Program-made: the position numbers and the translations under genes | The notes under the pieces: model-generated | The model's database searches: none | The model's input: the letters and a program-made list of their open reading frames with translations, nothing else | What the model was told of the DNA's origin: nothing | Shown: piece after piece, positions 6,166-12,510 of the stretch | Layout: each line of letters opens with the position of its first letter | Numbering within the stretch: position 1 is the stretch's first letter | NCBI GenBank assembly: GCA_905201685.1 | Contig: CAJKOW010000045.1 | Location: 1 to 14,698 of the forward strand | Direction: 5' to 3' | Source: an uncultured Bacteroides sp. | GTDB taxonomy: Bacteria; Bacteroidota; Bacteroidia; Bacteroidales; Bacteroidaceae | DNA: 14,698 bases

Positions 6166-8343
6166 TTAGTCTTTATTGTTGGACTTCTTTTCTCTTCTCG
6201 GTCTTTCGGGACGTTCCGTATAGCCTTCGGGTTTCGGAATCAGTACCTTGTGAGACAGTTTGAACTTACCTGTCTTCGGATCGATTTCGAGCAGTTTCAC
6301 GTCGATGTCGTCGCCTTCCTTGATTCCGGCTTCTTCTACGGTCTCCAGACGCTTCCAGTCGATTTCGGAGATGTGGAGCAGACCGTCCTTGCCCGGCAGG
6401 AACTCAACGAACGCACCGTAAGGCATGATGGAGCGAACCTTGCCTTTGTAAACCTCGCCTACTTCGGGAACAGCTACGATGGCCTTGATCAGGCGGATAG
6501 CATCGTCGATGCTCTTCTTGTTGTTGCCGGCAATCTCGATGCGGCCCACGTTGTCCACTTCTTCGATGGTGATGGTGGCACCGGTTTCTTCCTGCATACC
6601 CTGAATGATCTTTCCGCCCGGGCCGATGACAGCACCGATAAACTCTTTCGGAATGGTCATTGTTTCGATGCGCGGAGCGTGCGGCTTTAGGTCGGCACGC
6701 GGTTCGGCGATGCACTCGGTCAGTTTGCCGAGGATGTATTCGCGACCGGCTTTGGCTTGCAACAGGGCTTTCTCCAGAATGTCGTATGACAGGCCGTCCA
6801 CCTTGATATCCATCTGAGTGGCGGTGATACCGTCTTTGGTTCCGGTTACCTTGAAGTCCATGTCGCCCAAGTGGTCTTCATCGCCCAGGATGTCGGACAG
6901 AACGGCATATTTCTCTTCACCCGGATTCTTGATAAGACCCATGGCGATACCCGAAACGGGCTTCTTGATCTTCACGCCGGCATCCATCAGCGCCAGTGTA
7001 CCGGCACATACGGTGGCCATGGAAGAAGAACCGTTGGATTCGAGGATATCGGAAACAACGCGTACCACGTACGGATAGTCTTCGGGGATCTGTCCCTTCA
7101 GCGCGCGCCATGCCAAGTGGCCGTGACCGATTTCGCGGCGGCCTACACCACGCTGTGCCTTGGCTTCACCGGTAGAGAACGGGGGGAAGTTGTAATGCAG
7201 CAGGAAGCGTTCCTTGCCTTGGTTGAGGACGTCGTCCACAATCTTTTCGTCCAGCTTGGTACCCAATGTAACGGTGGACAAAGACTGCGTCTCGCCACGG
7301 GTGAAGATGGCCGATCCGTGAGGGCCGGGCAGGTAGCCGACTTCGCACCAGATGGGGCGGATGTCGGTCGTGTGACGTCCGTCGAGGCGTTTGCCCTCGT
7401 CGAGGATGCAACGGCGCATGGCCTCTTTCTCAACGTCGTGGTAGTAGCGGTCGATCATCGGACCTTTTTCTTCCAGTTCCTCTTCGGTGAACTGAGCTTT
7501 GAATTCGTCACAGATGGCAGTGAATGCATCTTCGCGAGCGTGCTTGTCGCGATTGCCTTCGCTGGCGATGGCGTATGCCTTGGCGTAGCAGGCATCGTGA
7601 ACGGCTTGACGAAGTTCTTCGTCGTTCACTTCGTGGCAGTATTCGCGTTTTACGGTCGAGCCTACTTCTTCGGCCAGTTCCATCTGAGCCTTACACATGG
7701 GTTTGATAGCTTCGTGTGCGGCCTTCAGGGCAGCCAGCAGGTCTTGCTCGGATACTTCCTTCATTTCGCCTTCCACCATCATGATGTTCTCGTAAGTGGC
7801 GCCCACCATGAGGTCCATGTCGGCCTTTTCGAGTTGTTCGAAAGTGGGGTTGATGACGAATTGTCCGTCGATACGGGCCACACGTACTTCCGAGATAGGT
7901 CCGTTGAACGGAATGGTCGATACGGACAGGGCAGCCGAGGCAGCTAAACCGGCCAGTGCATCAGGCATATCAACGCCGTCGGCCGAGAAAAGTATGATAT
8001 TTACATAAACTTCTGCGTGGAAATTGTCGGGGAATAAGGGGCGGAGAGCACGGTCAACGAGGCGGCAAGTCAGAATCTCGTAATCGGAAGCGCGTCCTTC
8101 ACGCTTTGTAAAACCGCCGGGGAAACGTCCGAAAGCGGAGTATTTCTCTTTGTACTCTACCTGTAAAGGCATGAAATCTGTTCCGGGAACTGCGTCTTTT
8201 GCGGCACAAACAGTAGCCAGCAGCATGGTGTTTCCCATGCGGAGCATTACAGAACCGTCTGCCTGTTTTGCCAGCTTTCCCGTTTCGAGAGTGATGGTTC
8301 TTCCATCAGCCATCTCGATTGTCTTAACAATTGGGTTAATCAT
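6166..8343 (-). CDS. pnp: Polynucleotide phosphorylase
   Basis: This 725-residue exoribonuclease uses phosphate to degrade RNA 3'-to-5' and can add tails in the reverse reaction. It forms a trimeric ring in the cytosol. Domains in order: first RNase PH core (about 10-150, with FGRFPGGFTKREGR at 71-84), alpha-helical linker (about 240-310), second RNase PH core (about 320-550), KH (about 560-620, GPGG loop 574-577) and S1 (about 628-700, starting GEVYKGKVRSIMPYGAFVEF). Active-site elements are intact: NGSSSMA (437-443) and LGDEDHLGDMDF (486-497), where Asp488 and Asp494 correspond to the catalytic aspartates of the E. coli enzyme. A basic tail (RPRREKKSNNKD) ends the protein. It has a -7 box at 8383-8390 and a clear terminator, so it is probably monocistronic. 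In many bacteria pnp follows rpsO; here no rpsO is adjacent. Confidence 0.98.
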   Translation of the reverse strand: MINPIVKTIEMADGRTITLETGKLAKQADGSVMLRMGNTMLLATVCAAKDAVPGTDFMPLQVEYKEKYSAFGRFPGGFTKREGRASDYEILTCRLVDRALRPLFPDNFHAEVYVNIILFSADGVDMPDALAGLAASAALSVSTIPFNGPISEVRVARIDGQFVINPTFEQLEKADMDLMVGATYENIMMVEGEMKEVSEQDLLAALKAAHEAIKPMCKAQMELAEEVGSTVKREYCHEVNDEELRQAVHDACYAKAYAIASEGNRDKHAREDAFTAICDEFKAQFTEEELEEKGPMIDRYYHDVEKEAMRRCILDEGKRLDGRHTTDIRPIWCEVGYLPGPHGSAIFTRGETQSLSTVTLGTKLDEKIVDDVLNQGKERFLLHYNFPPFSTGEAKAQRGVGRREIGHGHLAWRALKGQIPEDYPYVVRVVSDILESNGSSSMATVCAGTLALMDAGVKIKKPVSGIAMGLIKNPGEEKYAVLSDILGDEDHLGDMDFKVTGTKDGITATQMDIKVDGLSYDILEKALLQAKAGREYILGKLTECIAEPRADLKPHAPRIETMTIPKEFIGAVIGPGGKIIQGMQEETGATITIEEVDNVGRIEIAGNNKKSIDDAIRLIKAIVAVPEVGEVYKGKVRSIMPYGAFVEFLPGKDGLLHISEIDWKRLETVEEAGIKEGDDIDVKLLEIDPKTGKFKLSHKVLIPKPEGYTERPERPRREKKSNNKD

Positions 8344-8382
8344 AAAAAATGTTTTATATCTAATTTTCTTTCAAAATTCGCG

Positions 8383-8390
8383 CAAAGATA
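8383..8390 (-). promoter_or_regulatory. -7 box of pnp
   Basis: The minus strand reads TATCTTTG, an exact consensus match, 39 bases before the pnp ATG. No strong -33 is visible. Confidence 0.5.
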
Positions 8391-8485
8391 CATATTTTAT
8401 TCTTCATAATATGGTGTGAATGAGATAAAAAGTTTAAGTTTTGCCGTTTTTTTGCTTTTCGAAGCGGAAGAAGTGTTGAAAATGC

Positions 8486-8515
8486 TTTGACTAAACCCGA
8501 AAAGAAGTATATTTG
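8486..8515 (+). promoter_or_regulatory. Strong Bacteroides-type promoter
   Basis: TTTG (8486-8489), an 18-bp spacer, then TATATTTG (8508-8515) match both consensus boxes exactly. Transcription would start near 8522 and run through the GC-rich region and the repeat into the TlpA-like gene, giving a leader of roughly 345 bases. Confidence 0.7.
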
Positions 8516-8670
8516 CACGATTTCTGCAATTCGCTTGACGGGCCGGTGCGGAACGGAGAAGCGGAAACGGATGGTTGATAAGGCATCGCTTGTTCAGGTC
8601 CCGGATCGGGCACGAAGGCCGAAGACCGATCGAAACGTTGGTTAAACCATCTGGCAGGTATTTGCATTCG
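8516..8670 (+). ncRNA. GC-rich structured leader or small RNA candidate
   Basis: Directly after a consensus promoter lies about 150 bp that is much more GC-rich than the flanking intergenic DNA. It shows a 9-bp long-range helix (8568-8576 with 8645-8653, one G-U) enclosing a 6-bp helix GATCGG/CCGATC (8604-8609 with 8626-8631). I do not recognise a known RNA family; SRP RNA, 6S and RNase P signature motifs were looked for and not found. A 24-residue frame beginning MVDKASLVQV sits at 8571-8645 and ends inside the distal helix strand, so a leader peptide is an alternative. No intrinsic terminator follows. Confidence 0.35.
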
Positions 8671-8687
8671 GAACTTAAATTTATTTA

Positions 8688-8857
8688 CTCAACTTTCGCA
8701 AGCTCAAGTTGCAGTTGACGAGTAACAAGTTGACGAGTTGACAAGGTCTTTGTATTGAGCTGCTTTAAACGGCACTTTGTCAAACAGGGCATTCCGGACC
8801 TGTAGTCTTGTTGACTGAAGCCTTGTCAACTAATAAGTTGAGCATTTGCGAAACTTA
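8688..8857 (-). repeat. MITE-like dispersed repeat, copy 1
   Basis: This ~170-bp element is homologous, in inverted orientation, to 10730-10880. Its ends are imperfect inverted repeats: CTCAACTTTCGCAAGCTCAAG at the left against GAGCATTTGCGAAACTT at the right. It is flanked by near-identical direct repeats AACTTAAATTTATTTA (8672-8687) and AACTTAATTTATTTA (8852-8866), which could be a target duplication, although the right one overlaps the element end. An internal tract repeats GTTGACGAGT. No protein is encoded. Confidence 0.7.
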
Positions 8858-8868
8858 ATTTATTTAGA

Positions 8869-10026
8869 ATGAAGAATATGAAGAAAATCTTTTTAGTTGC
8901 ATTCGTGGCAGTGGGTTTGGGCGCATGTAATTCGGAACCGAAATTCAAGGTGGAAGGTAAGATTGCTGACGCGGCAGGTAAAATGCTTTATTTGGAGGCA
9001 TCGGCACTGGAAGGTATCACGCCGTTGGACTCGGTGAAGTTGGGCGAAAGCGGAACGTATTCTTTCAAACAGCCGCGACCCGAATCGCCCGAATTCTATC
9101 GTTTGCGGGTGGAGGACAAAGTGATAAACTTCTCGATTGATTCGACCGAAACGGTGCAGATCGATGCTCCCTTTACCGACTTTTCTACCGCATACGAGGT
9201 GAAGGGATCGACGAACTGTCAGAAGATAAAGGAACTGACACTGAAGCAGATAAAACTGCAAAGTGCAGCCGACGAACTGGGGCAGGCCATGCAGGCGCAC
9301 CGCATTGGGCTCGACGTGTTCGAAGACAGCCTGGAGGTGTTGCTGAAGGCGTACAAGGACGATGTGAAACTGAACTATATCTTCGCGGCTCCCAACACGG
9401 CGGCTGCTTATTTTGCCTTGTTCCAGAAGCTGAACAACTACTTGATATTCGATCCGTTGAACAACAGGGACGACGTGAAATGCTTTGCTGCGGTGGCTAC
9501 CAGCCTGAACAACTTCTATCCTCACGCCGACCGTTCGAAAAACCTCTATAACATCGTTATAAAAGGTATGAAGAATACCTATTCGCAACCTAATGCGCTG
9601 GATCTGCCTCAGGATGTCATTAAGGAAACGGGTGTGATCGACATCAGTCTGCGCGATATGCAGGGGAATGTCCGCAACCTGACCGACCTGAAAGGAAAAG
9701 CCGTGATTCTGGACTTTACGATTTACCAGACAGCCGTATCGGCCACTCATAACTACATGCTTCTCGATTTGTATAAGAAGTATGCTTCTCAAGGGTTGGA
9801 AATATATCAGGTTTCCCTGGATGCTGACGAGCACTTCTGGAAAACGACTGCCGACAATCTGCCTTGGATTTGCGTGCGCGATGCCAATGGCATTTATTCG
9901 TCCATTGCGGCTTCGTACAACGTGAAGTCGGTGCCGACGCTGTTCCTGATCAACAAGAACAATGAACTGAGTGCCCGTGGCGAAACGATAAAGGATCTGG
10001 AGGCTGCAGTGAAAGCATTGCTGTAA
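8869..10026 (+). CDS. TlpA-like thioredoxin-fold lipoprotein without CXXC
   Basis: This 385-residue envelope protein has a lipoprotein signal (KKIFLVAFVAVGLGA then Cys20). An N-terminal DUF4369-like beta domain (about 25-110) opens with KFKVEGKIADAAGKMLYLE. A helical middle region follows (about 115-240). The C-terminal AhpC/TSA-thioredoxin domain (about 255-385) contains IDISLRDMQGNVRNLTDLKGKAVILDF and the cis-proline motif KSVPTLFLIN (Pro356). Where relatives have W-C-x-x-C, this protein has Q287-T-A-V-S291, so both redox cysteines are absent; only Cys20, 117, 205 and 335 exist. It therefore probably does not act as a thiol-disulfide reductase. It may be a structural or binding derivative. 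Start at codon 1 or at the Met three codons later; both fit. It is driven from 8486-8515, or from an unseen promoter in the repeat. Confidence 0.88.
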   Translation: MKNMKKIFLVAFVAVGLGACNSEPKFKVEGKIADAAGKMLYLEASALEGITPLDSVKLGESGTYSFKQPRPESPEFYRLRVEDKVINFSIDSTETVQIDAPFTDFSTAYEVKGSTNCQKIKELTLKQIKLQSAADELGQAMQAHRIGLDVFEDSLEVLLKAYKDDVKLNYIFAAPNTAAAYFALFQKLNNYLIFDPLNNRDDVKCFAAVATSLNNFYPHADRSKNLYNIVIKGMKNTYSQPNALDLPQDVIKETGVIDISLRDMQGNVRNLTDLKGKAVILDFTIYQTAVSATHNYMLLDLYKKYASQGLEIYQVSLDADEHFWKTTADNLPWICVRDANGIYSSIAASYNVKSVPTLFLINKNNELSARGETIKDLEAAVKALL

Positions 10027-10080
10027 CTCGTTATAAATTAGAATATTTCGTTAAATATGTTACAAAGCACTTCTTTTTGC

Positions 10081-10111
10081 TTGACACGCATTGATTAAAA
10101 GACTATCTTTG
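10081..10111 (+). promoter_or_regulatory. Promoter of the greA leader
   Basis: TTG (10081-10083), a 20-bp spacer, then TATCTTTG (10104-10111), an exact -7 match. It lies after the stop of the TlpA-like gene, so greA has its own promoter. The start would be near 10118. Confidence 0.65.
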
Positions 10112-10128
10112 CCCAACAAATAAGGAAG

Positions 10129-10166
10129 AGGGTTCCAGCATGATGAACATGTTGGAATTCTTTTTT
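10129..10166 (+). terminator. Terminator-like hairpin in the greA leader
   Basis: A 10-bp stem TTCCAGCATG/CATGTTGGAA (10133-10142 with 10148-10157, one G-U) with a 5-base loop is extendable by four weaker pairs and followed by six T's (10161-10166). It lies about 10-15 bases downstream of the expected start of the greA transcript, so it would yield a ~50-base RNA unless read through. It may also terminate the TlpA-like transcript. Confidence 0.7.
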
Positions 10167-10201
10167 GTTTATAAGTGCATTCATTCATTAAAAAATAAAA
10201 T

Positions 10202-10207
10202 AGGAGG
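10202..10207 (+). promoter_or_regulatory. Strong Shine-Dalgarno of greA
   Basis: AGGAGG lies 8 bases before the ATG. Full Shine-Dalgarno sequences are uncommon in Bacteroidetes and none of the neighbouring genes here has one, so it stands out and fixes the start. Confidence 0.7.
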
Positions 10208-10215
10208 AAAAAAGT

Positions 10216-10680
10216 ATGGCTTATATGTCAGAAGAAGGCTACAATAAATTGTTGGCTGAATTGAAAAACCTGGAGTCGGTAGAACGTCCTAAGATTGTGG
10301 CTGCCATTGCAGAAGCCCGTGATAAAGGTGACTTGTCGGAAAATGCAGAGTACGATGCTGCCAAGGAAGCACAGGGCTTGCTGGAGGCTAAAATCAACAA
10401 ACTGAAAATGGTGATTGCCGATGCAAAAATCATCGATGAATCGAAACTGAAGACTGATTCCGTACAGATATTGAATAAGGTAGAGCTGAAGAACGTGAAA
10501 AATGGTATGAAGATGACTTATACCATCGTTTCGGAGAGCGAAGCCAATCTGAAAGAAGGTAAAATATCAGTCAATACTCCGATTGCACAGGGCTTGCTTG
10601 GCAAGAAAGTAGGTGATATCGCTGAAATCAAAGTGCCCCAAGGTGTTATTAATTTGGAAGTAGTAAGCATTTCATTTTAA
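10216..10680 (+). CDS. greA: Transcription elongation factor GreA
   Basis: This 154-residue protein enters the RNA polymerase secondary channel and stimulates cleavage of backtracked RNA. The N-terminal coiled coil (about 1-75) carries the tip motif GDLSENAEYDAAKE (38-51); Asp39 and Glu42 correspond to the functional acidic tip residues Asp41 and Glu44 of E. coli GreA. The C-terminal FKBP-like domain (about 80-154) contains the conserved NTPIAQGLLGKKVGD. The length is typical. The gene has its own promoter, a terminator-like hairpin in the leader, a full AGGAGG ribosome-binding site and a terminator directly after the stop, so it is monocistronic. The leader hairpin suggests control by attenuation (inference). 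Confidence 0.97.
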   Translation: MAYMSEEGYNKLLAELKNLESVERPKIVAAIAEARDKGDLSENAEYDAAKEAQGLLEAKINKLKMVIADAKIIDESKLKTDSVQILNKVELKNVKNGMKMTYTIVSESEANLKEGKISVNTPIAQGLLGKKVGDIAEIKVPQGVINLEVVSISF

Positions 10681-10685
10681 AACAG

Positions 10686-10719
10686 AAGGCAGGTCCGCGT
10701 GCGGGCTTGCCTTATTTTA
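10686..10719 (+). terminator. Rho-independent terminator of greA
   Basis: AAGGCAGGTCCG pairs with CGGGCTTGCCTT (two G-U-type positions) around a CGTG loop, followed by ATTTTAT. It starts 6 bases after the greA stop. Confidence 0.75.
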
Positions 10720-10729
10720 TATATAGTAT

Positions 10730-10880
10730 AAGTTTCGCAAGTGCTCAACCTGATAGTTGACTGGCCTCGGTCAACAAGGCTACAAGGCTGGAACACCCTG
10801 CTTGGTAAAGTTCCGTTTGAAACGGCTCGCTACAAACGCCTTGGTAACTTGTCAACTGCAACTTGAGCTGGCGAATTGAA
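10730..10880 (+). repeat. MITE-like dispersed repeat, copy 2
   Basis: This element starts AAGTTTCGCAAGTGCTCAAC and runs to TGCAACTTGAGCTGGCGAATTG. It aligns over its whole length with the reverse complement of 8688-8857; shared blocks include GTCAACAAG, CTACA, CCCTG, CCGTTT and CAACTGCAACTTGAGCT. The flanks form an inverted repeat (TATAGTATA 10722-10730, TATACTATA 10904-10912). It fills the greA-HIT spacer, and its distal end may supply the -33 box of the next gene. Confidence 0.7.
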
Positions 10881-10897
10881 AATCGACGAAGTCAAAG

Positions 10898-10927
10898 TTG
10901 ACATATACTATAAATAACTTATGTTTA
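10898..10927 (+). promoter_or_regulatory. Promoter candidate of the HIT gene
   Basis: TTG (10898-10900), a 19-bp spacer, then TATGTTTA (10920-10927), which matches TAnnTTTG at all but the last base. The TTG lies at the edge of the repeat element. The leader would be about 25 bases. Confidence 0.45.
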
Positions 10928-10958
10928 GCAATTTGTGAAGCAAAAATAAATCATAGTT

Positions 10959-11351
10959 ATGGCAACAATATTCAGTAGAATCATCGCAGGTGAAATACCC
11001 TGCTACAAAGTGGCCGAGGATGACAAGTATTTTGCATTTCTCGACATCAATCCGTTGGTGAAAGGTCACACGCTGGTAGTACCCAAGCAAGAAGTGGATT
11101 ACATCTTCGACCTGAGTGACGAAGATCTGGCAGGCATGCAGGTGTTTGCCAAGAAAGTGGCACTTGCCATTGGTAAGGCATTTCCCTGCAAAAAGGTAGG
11201 TATGGCTGTGTTAGGTCTTGAAGTGCCTCATGCACACATTCATCTTATTCCGATGCAGAGCGAAAAAGACATGCTTTTCTCTAATCCGAAGCTGAAGCTG
11301 ACTGATGATGAATTCAAGGCAGTGGCCGAGGCTATCCGTTCTGCATTCTGA
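10959..11351 (+). CDS. HIT-family nucleotide-binding protein (HinT-like)
   Basis: This 130-residue histidine-triad protein is probably a cytosolic hydrolase of purine nucleoside phosphoramidates or related AMP adducts. The start MATIFSRIIAGEIPCYKV is typical of HinT-like proteins. Family elements follow: FLDINPLVKGHTLVVPK (27-43) and the triad motif HAHIHLIPM (His91, His93, His95), where the middle-to-last histidines form the active site. Length and layout match bacterial HIT proteins. The conserved start motif fixes the ATG at 10959; no Shine-Dalgarno is visible. It stands alone between a repeat element and a strong hairpin. The precise substrate is unknown. Confidence 0.95.
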   Translation: MATIFSRIIAGEIPCYKVAEDDKYFAFLDINPLVKGHTLVVPKQEVDYIFDLSDEDLAGMQVFAKKVALAIGKAFPCKKVGMAVLGLEVPHAHIHLIPMQSEKDMLFSNPKLKLTDDEFKAVAEAIRSAF

Positions 11352-11388
11352 AAAAGCCTAAAGTTCCTTCTTCATTATATATAAAAAC

Positions 11389-11426
11389 AACAAGAGGGTG
11401 TGTCGGTTTTGACACATCCTCTTGTT
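11389..11426. terminator. Strong hairpin terminator between convergent genes
   Basis: A 16-bp stem AACAAGAGGGTGTGTC/GACACATCCTCTTGTT (one G-U) has a 6-base loop. On the minus strand it is followed by GTTTTTATATA, a good T-run for the DUF3836-like gene. On the plus side the T-run is poor, but the hairpin is well placed to end the HIT transcript. Confidence 0.75.
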
Positions 11427-11507
11427 ATGATATAAATTTAAGTTCGCACGTGCACCACTGGCTGAAGTTAAAGGGAAGCTGTCGCTTTGATCCGTTTTCG
11501 TCAGGAG

Positions 11508-11696
11508 TTAAGAACCTGGAGGGTAGGTGTATGTTTGCAAACCGTTCATGGCAGTATCGGTCTGGTTCTGCAACTGCTTAACTGTCAAGCTGGATCTTAT
11601 TTCTGAACCGTAAGCATAATCATCTTTCTTCTTGTCATCAGGGGAACTTTCCCATACTTTATTTGAATAGACGCTCAGTCGTTGCGGCTGGTTTTT
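11508..11696 (-). pseudogene. Displaced C-terminal frame of the DUF3836-like gene
   Basis: Immediately after the stop of the upstream frame, a different minus-strand frame stays open for 62 codons and reads like protein (it includes RLSVYSNKVWESSPDDKK and DTAMNGLQTYTYPPGS, stop at 11508-11510). It has no start codon of its own near the junction. It overlaps the end of the 11659-12111 frame at a run of five A's (minus strand; plus 11692-11696). The simplest reading is a one-base insertion there, splitting one gene of about 200 codons; a sequencing error or programmed shift is also possible. Confidence 0.5.
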
Positions 11697-12111
11697 CTAC
11701 TGTTTGACACACGACGGGAATGTTGTCTTTATTCAGTTCGTAAATACTTTGTTCCATGTCTTTGCTGTAGTTCTGCTTCGATTCATCCCAACGGGCGTAG
11801 TTCATGATGATTTCACCAACTTCGTAACTGAAGGTCATTTGGAAATAAGGTTCCCATTTGTCCGATGCGCCATCCCATTTGTTGGCCGTCTTACGGATAA
11901 GACGGTTCTGGTCGTCGTAAGCAAACTCATAACGTATGTGGTTGTGCAGATAATCTCCATCCAACTTATAGATGGTACGTGAGACGACTAAGTTGTTCTT
12001 TACTTCATCATTCGTTATGAAGTCGTTCTGAGCTTTGGCTTCGGTATTAAGAACGCTCATTAATGACAATACTGAGAATGCTAATGCTTTGAATAAATTT
12101 GTTGCTTTCAT
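11659..12111 (-). CDS. DUF3836-like secreted protein, probably frameshifted
   Basis: This 150-residue product has a Sec signal peptide (KATNLFKALAFSVLSLMSVLNTEAKAQ, cleavage after about residue 28 with no lipobox cysteine). The repeat-like core, RYEFAYDDQNRLIRKTANKWDGASDKWEPYFQMTFSYE, resembles the DUF3836 proteins common in Bacteroides (family assigned from memory of the pattern). Function is unknown; it is probably periplasmic or extracellular. The last eight or so residues (AATTERLFK) look out of place, and a coding-like frame continues in another phase to 11508, so the true C-terminus is probably lost by a frameshift. A strong terminator lies beyond that second frame (11389-11426), which supports the gene once ending near 11508. 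No clear promoter is visible upstream. Confidence 0.75.
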   Translation of the reverse strand: MKATNLFKALAFSVLSLMSVLNTEAKAQNDFITNDEVKNNLVVSRTIYKLDGDYLHNHIRYEFAYDDQNRLIRKTANKWDGASDKWEPYFQMTFSYEVGEIIMNYARWDESKQNYSKDMEQSIYELNKDNIPVVCQTVEKPAATTERLFK

Positions 12112-12510
12112 AATCGATATTTTTTAAGTTGTTATTTCTATTGTTTTTCTCTTTGGACTTACATCCGCCTATCATAATTCAAAAGGCATGCCAATAGTGT
12201 AAATATATGATTATCAGCGATAAGTGAATATTTCGGACTGTTCGGAAGCGGACATGTGTTCGTTTTTGGCGTACAATAGATGTTTCTTTCCCTCTATTTT
12301 TATCCAAAGCTCCATAATGGGCCATGCCAACTGTGCATGAATGCAGCGTTGCTGTATGCGCCATCAGTCTTTTTCCGGAAAAAGAAATGAGGGCACGTCG
12401 TTTTCAGGACGTACCCTCATTTCCTTCTCAGTATCTTTTTCTCTTATGTATGGCCAAGGTCTCAGGCATTCAGTATGCCATCGTTGGTCATCGCTTTGGG
12501 GAAGCTTACA
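12112..12510. other. Intergenic region downstream of manC
   Basis: About 400 bp without a supported gene, between the DUF3836-like gene and manC (both minus). It contains the manC terminator (12385-12422), an adjoining perfect 18-bp palindrome (12368-12385) and a small stem GGCAT/ATGCC (near 12464-12480). No exact TAnnTTTG box is seen for the DUF3836-like gene. Confidence 0.5.
12385..12422 (-). terminator. Terminator of manC
   Basis: A 15-bp stem (AAATGAGGG...GTC, one mismatch) has an 8-base loop. On the minus strand it is followed by TTTCTTTTTCC. The palindrome TCTTTTTCC/GGAAAAAGA (12368-12385) overlaps its T-run. Confidence 0.75.

Larger units (their letters stand above)
8344..8868. other. 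Divergent intergenic region, pnp / TlpA-like gene
   Basis: This 525-bp gap contains, left to right, the pnp -7 box (minus), a strong plus-strand promoter (8486-8515), a GC-rich structured stretch (8516-8670) and a dispersed repeat element (8688-8857) that abuts the start of the TlpA-like gene. No protein gene is supported; a 24-codon frame at 8571-8645 is noted under the leader entry. Confidence 0.65.

Noticed and set aside
6871..7947. 358-codon plus-strand frame opposite pnp
   Set aside because: Antisense shadow of a highly conserved gene; no start signals.
8516..8670. SRP (4.5S), 6S or RNase P RNA
   Set aside because: The characteristic motifs (GGAA-capped SRP helix, 6S central bubble, RNase P conserved GAGGAAAGTC) are not found.
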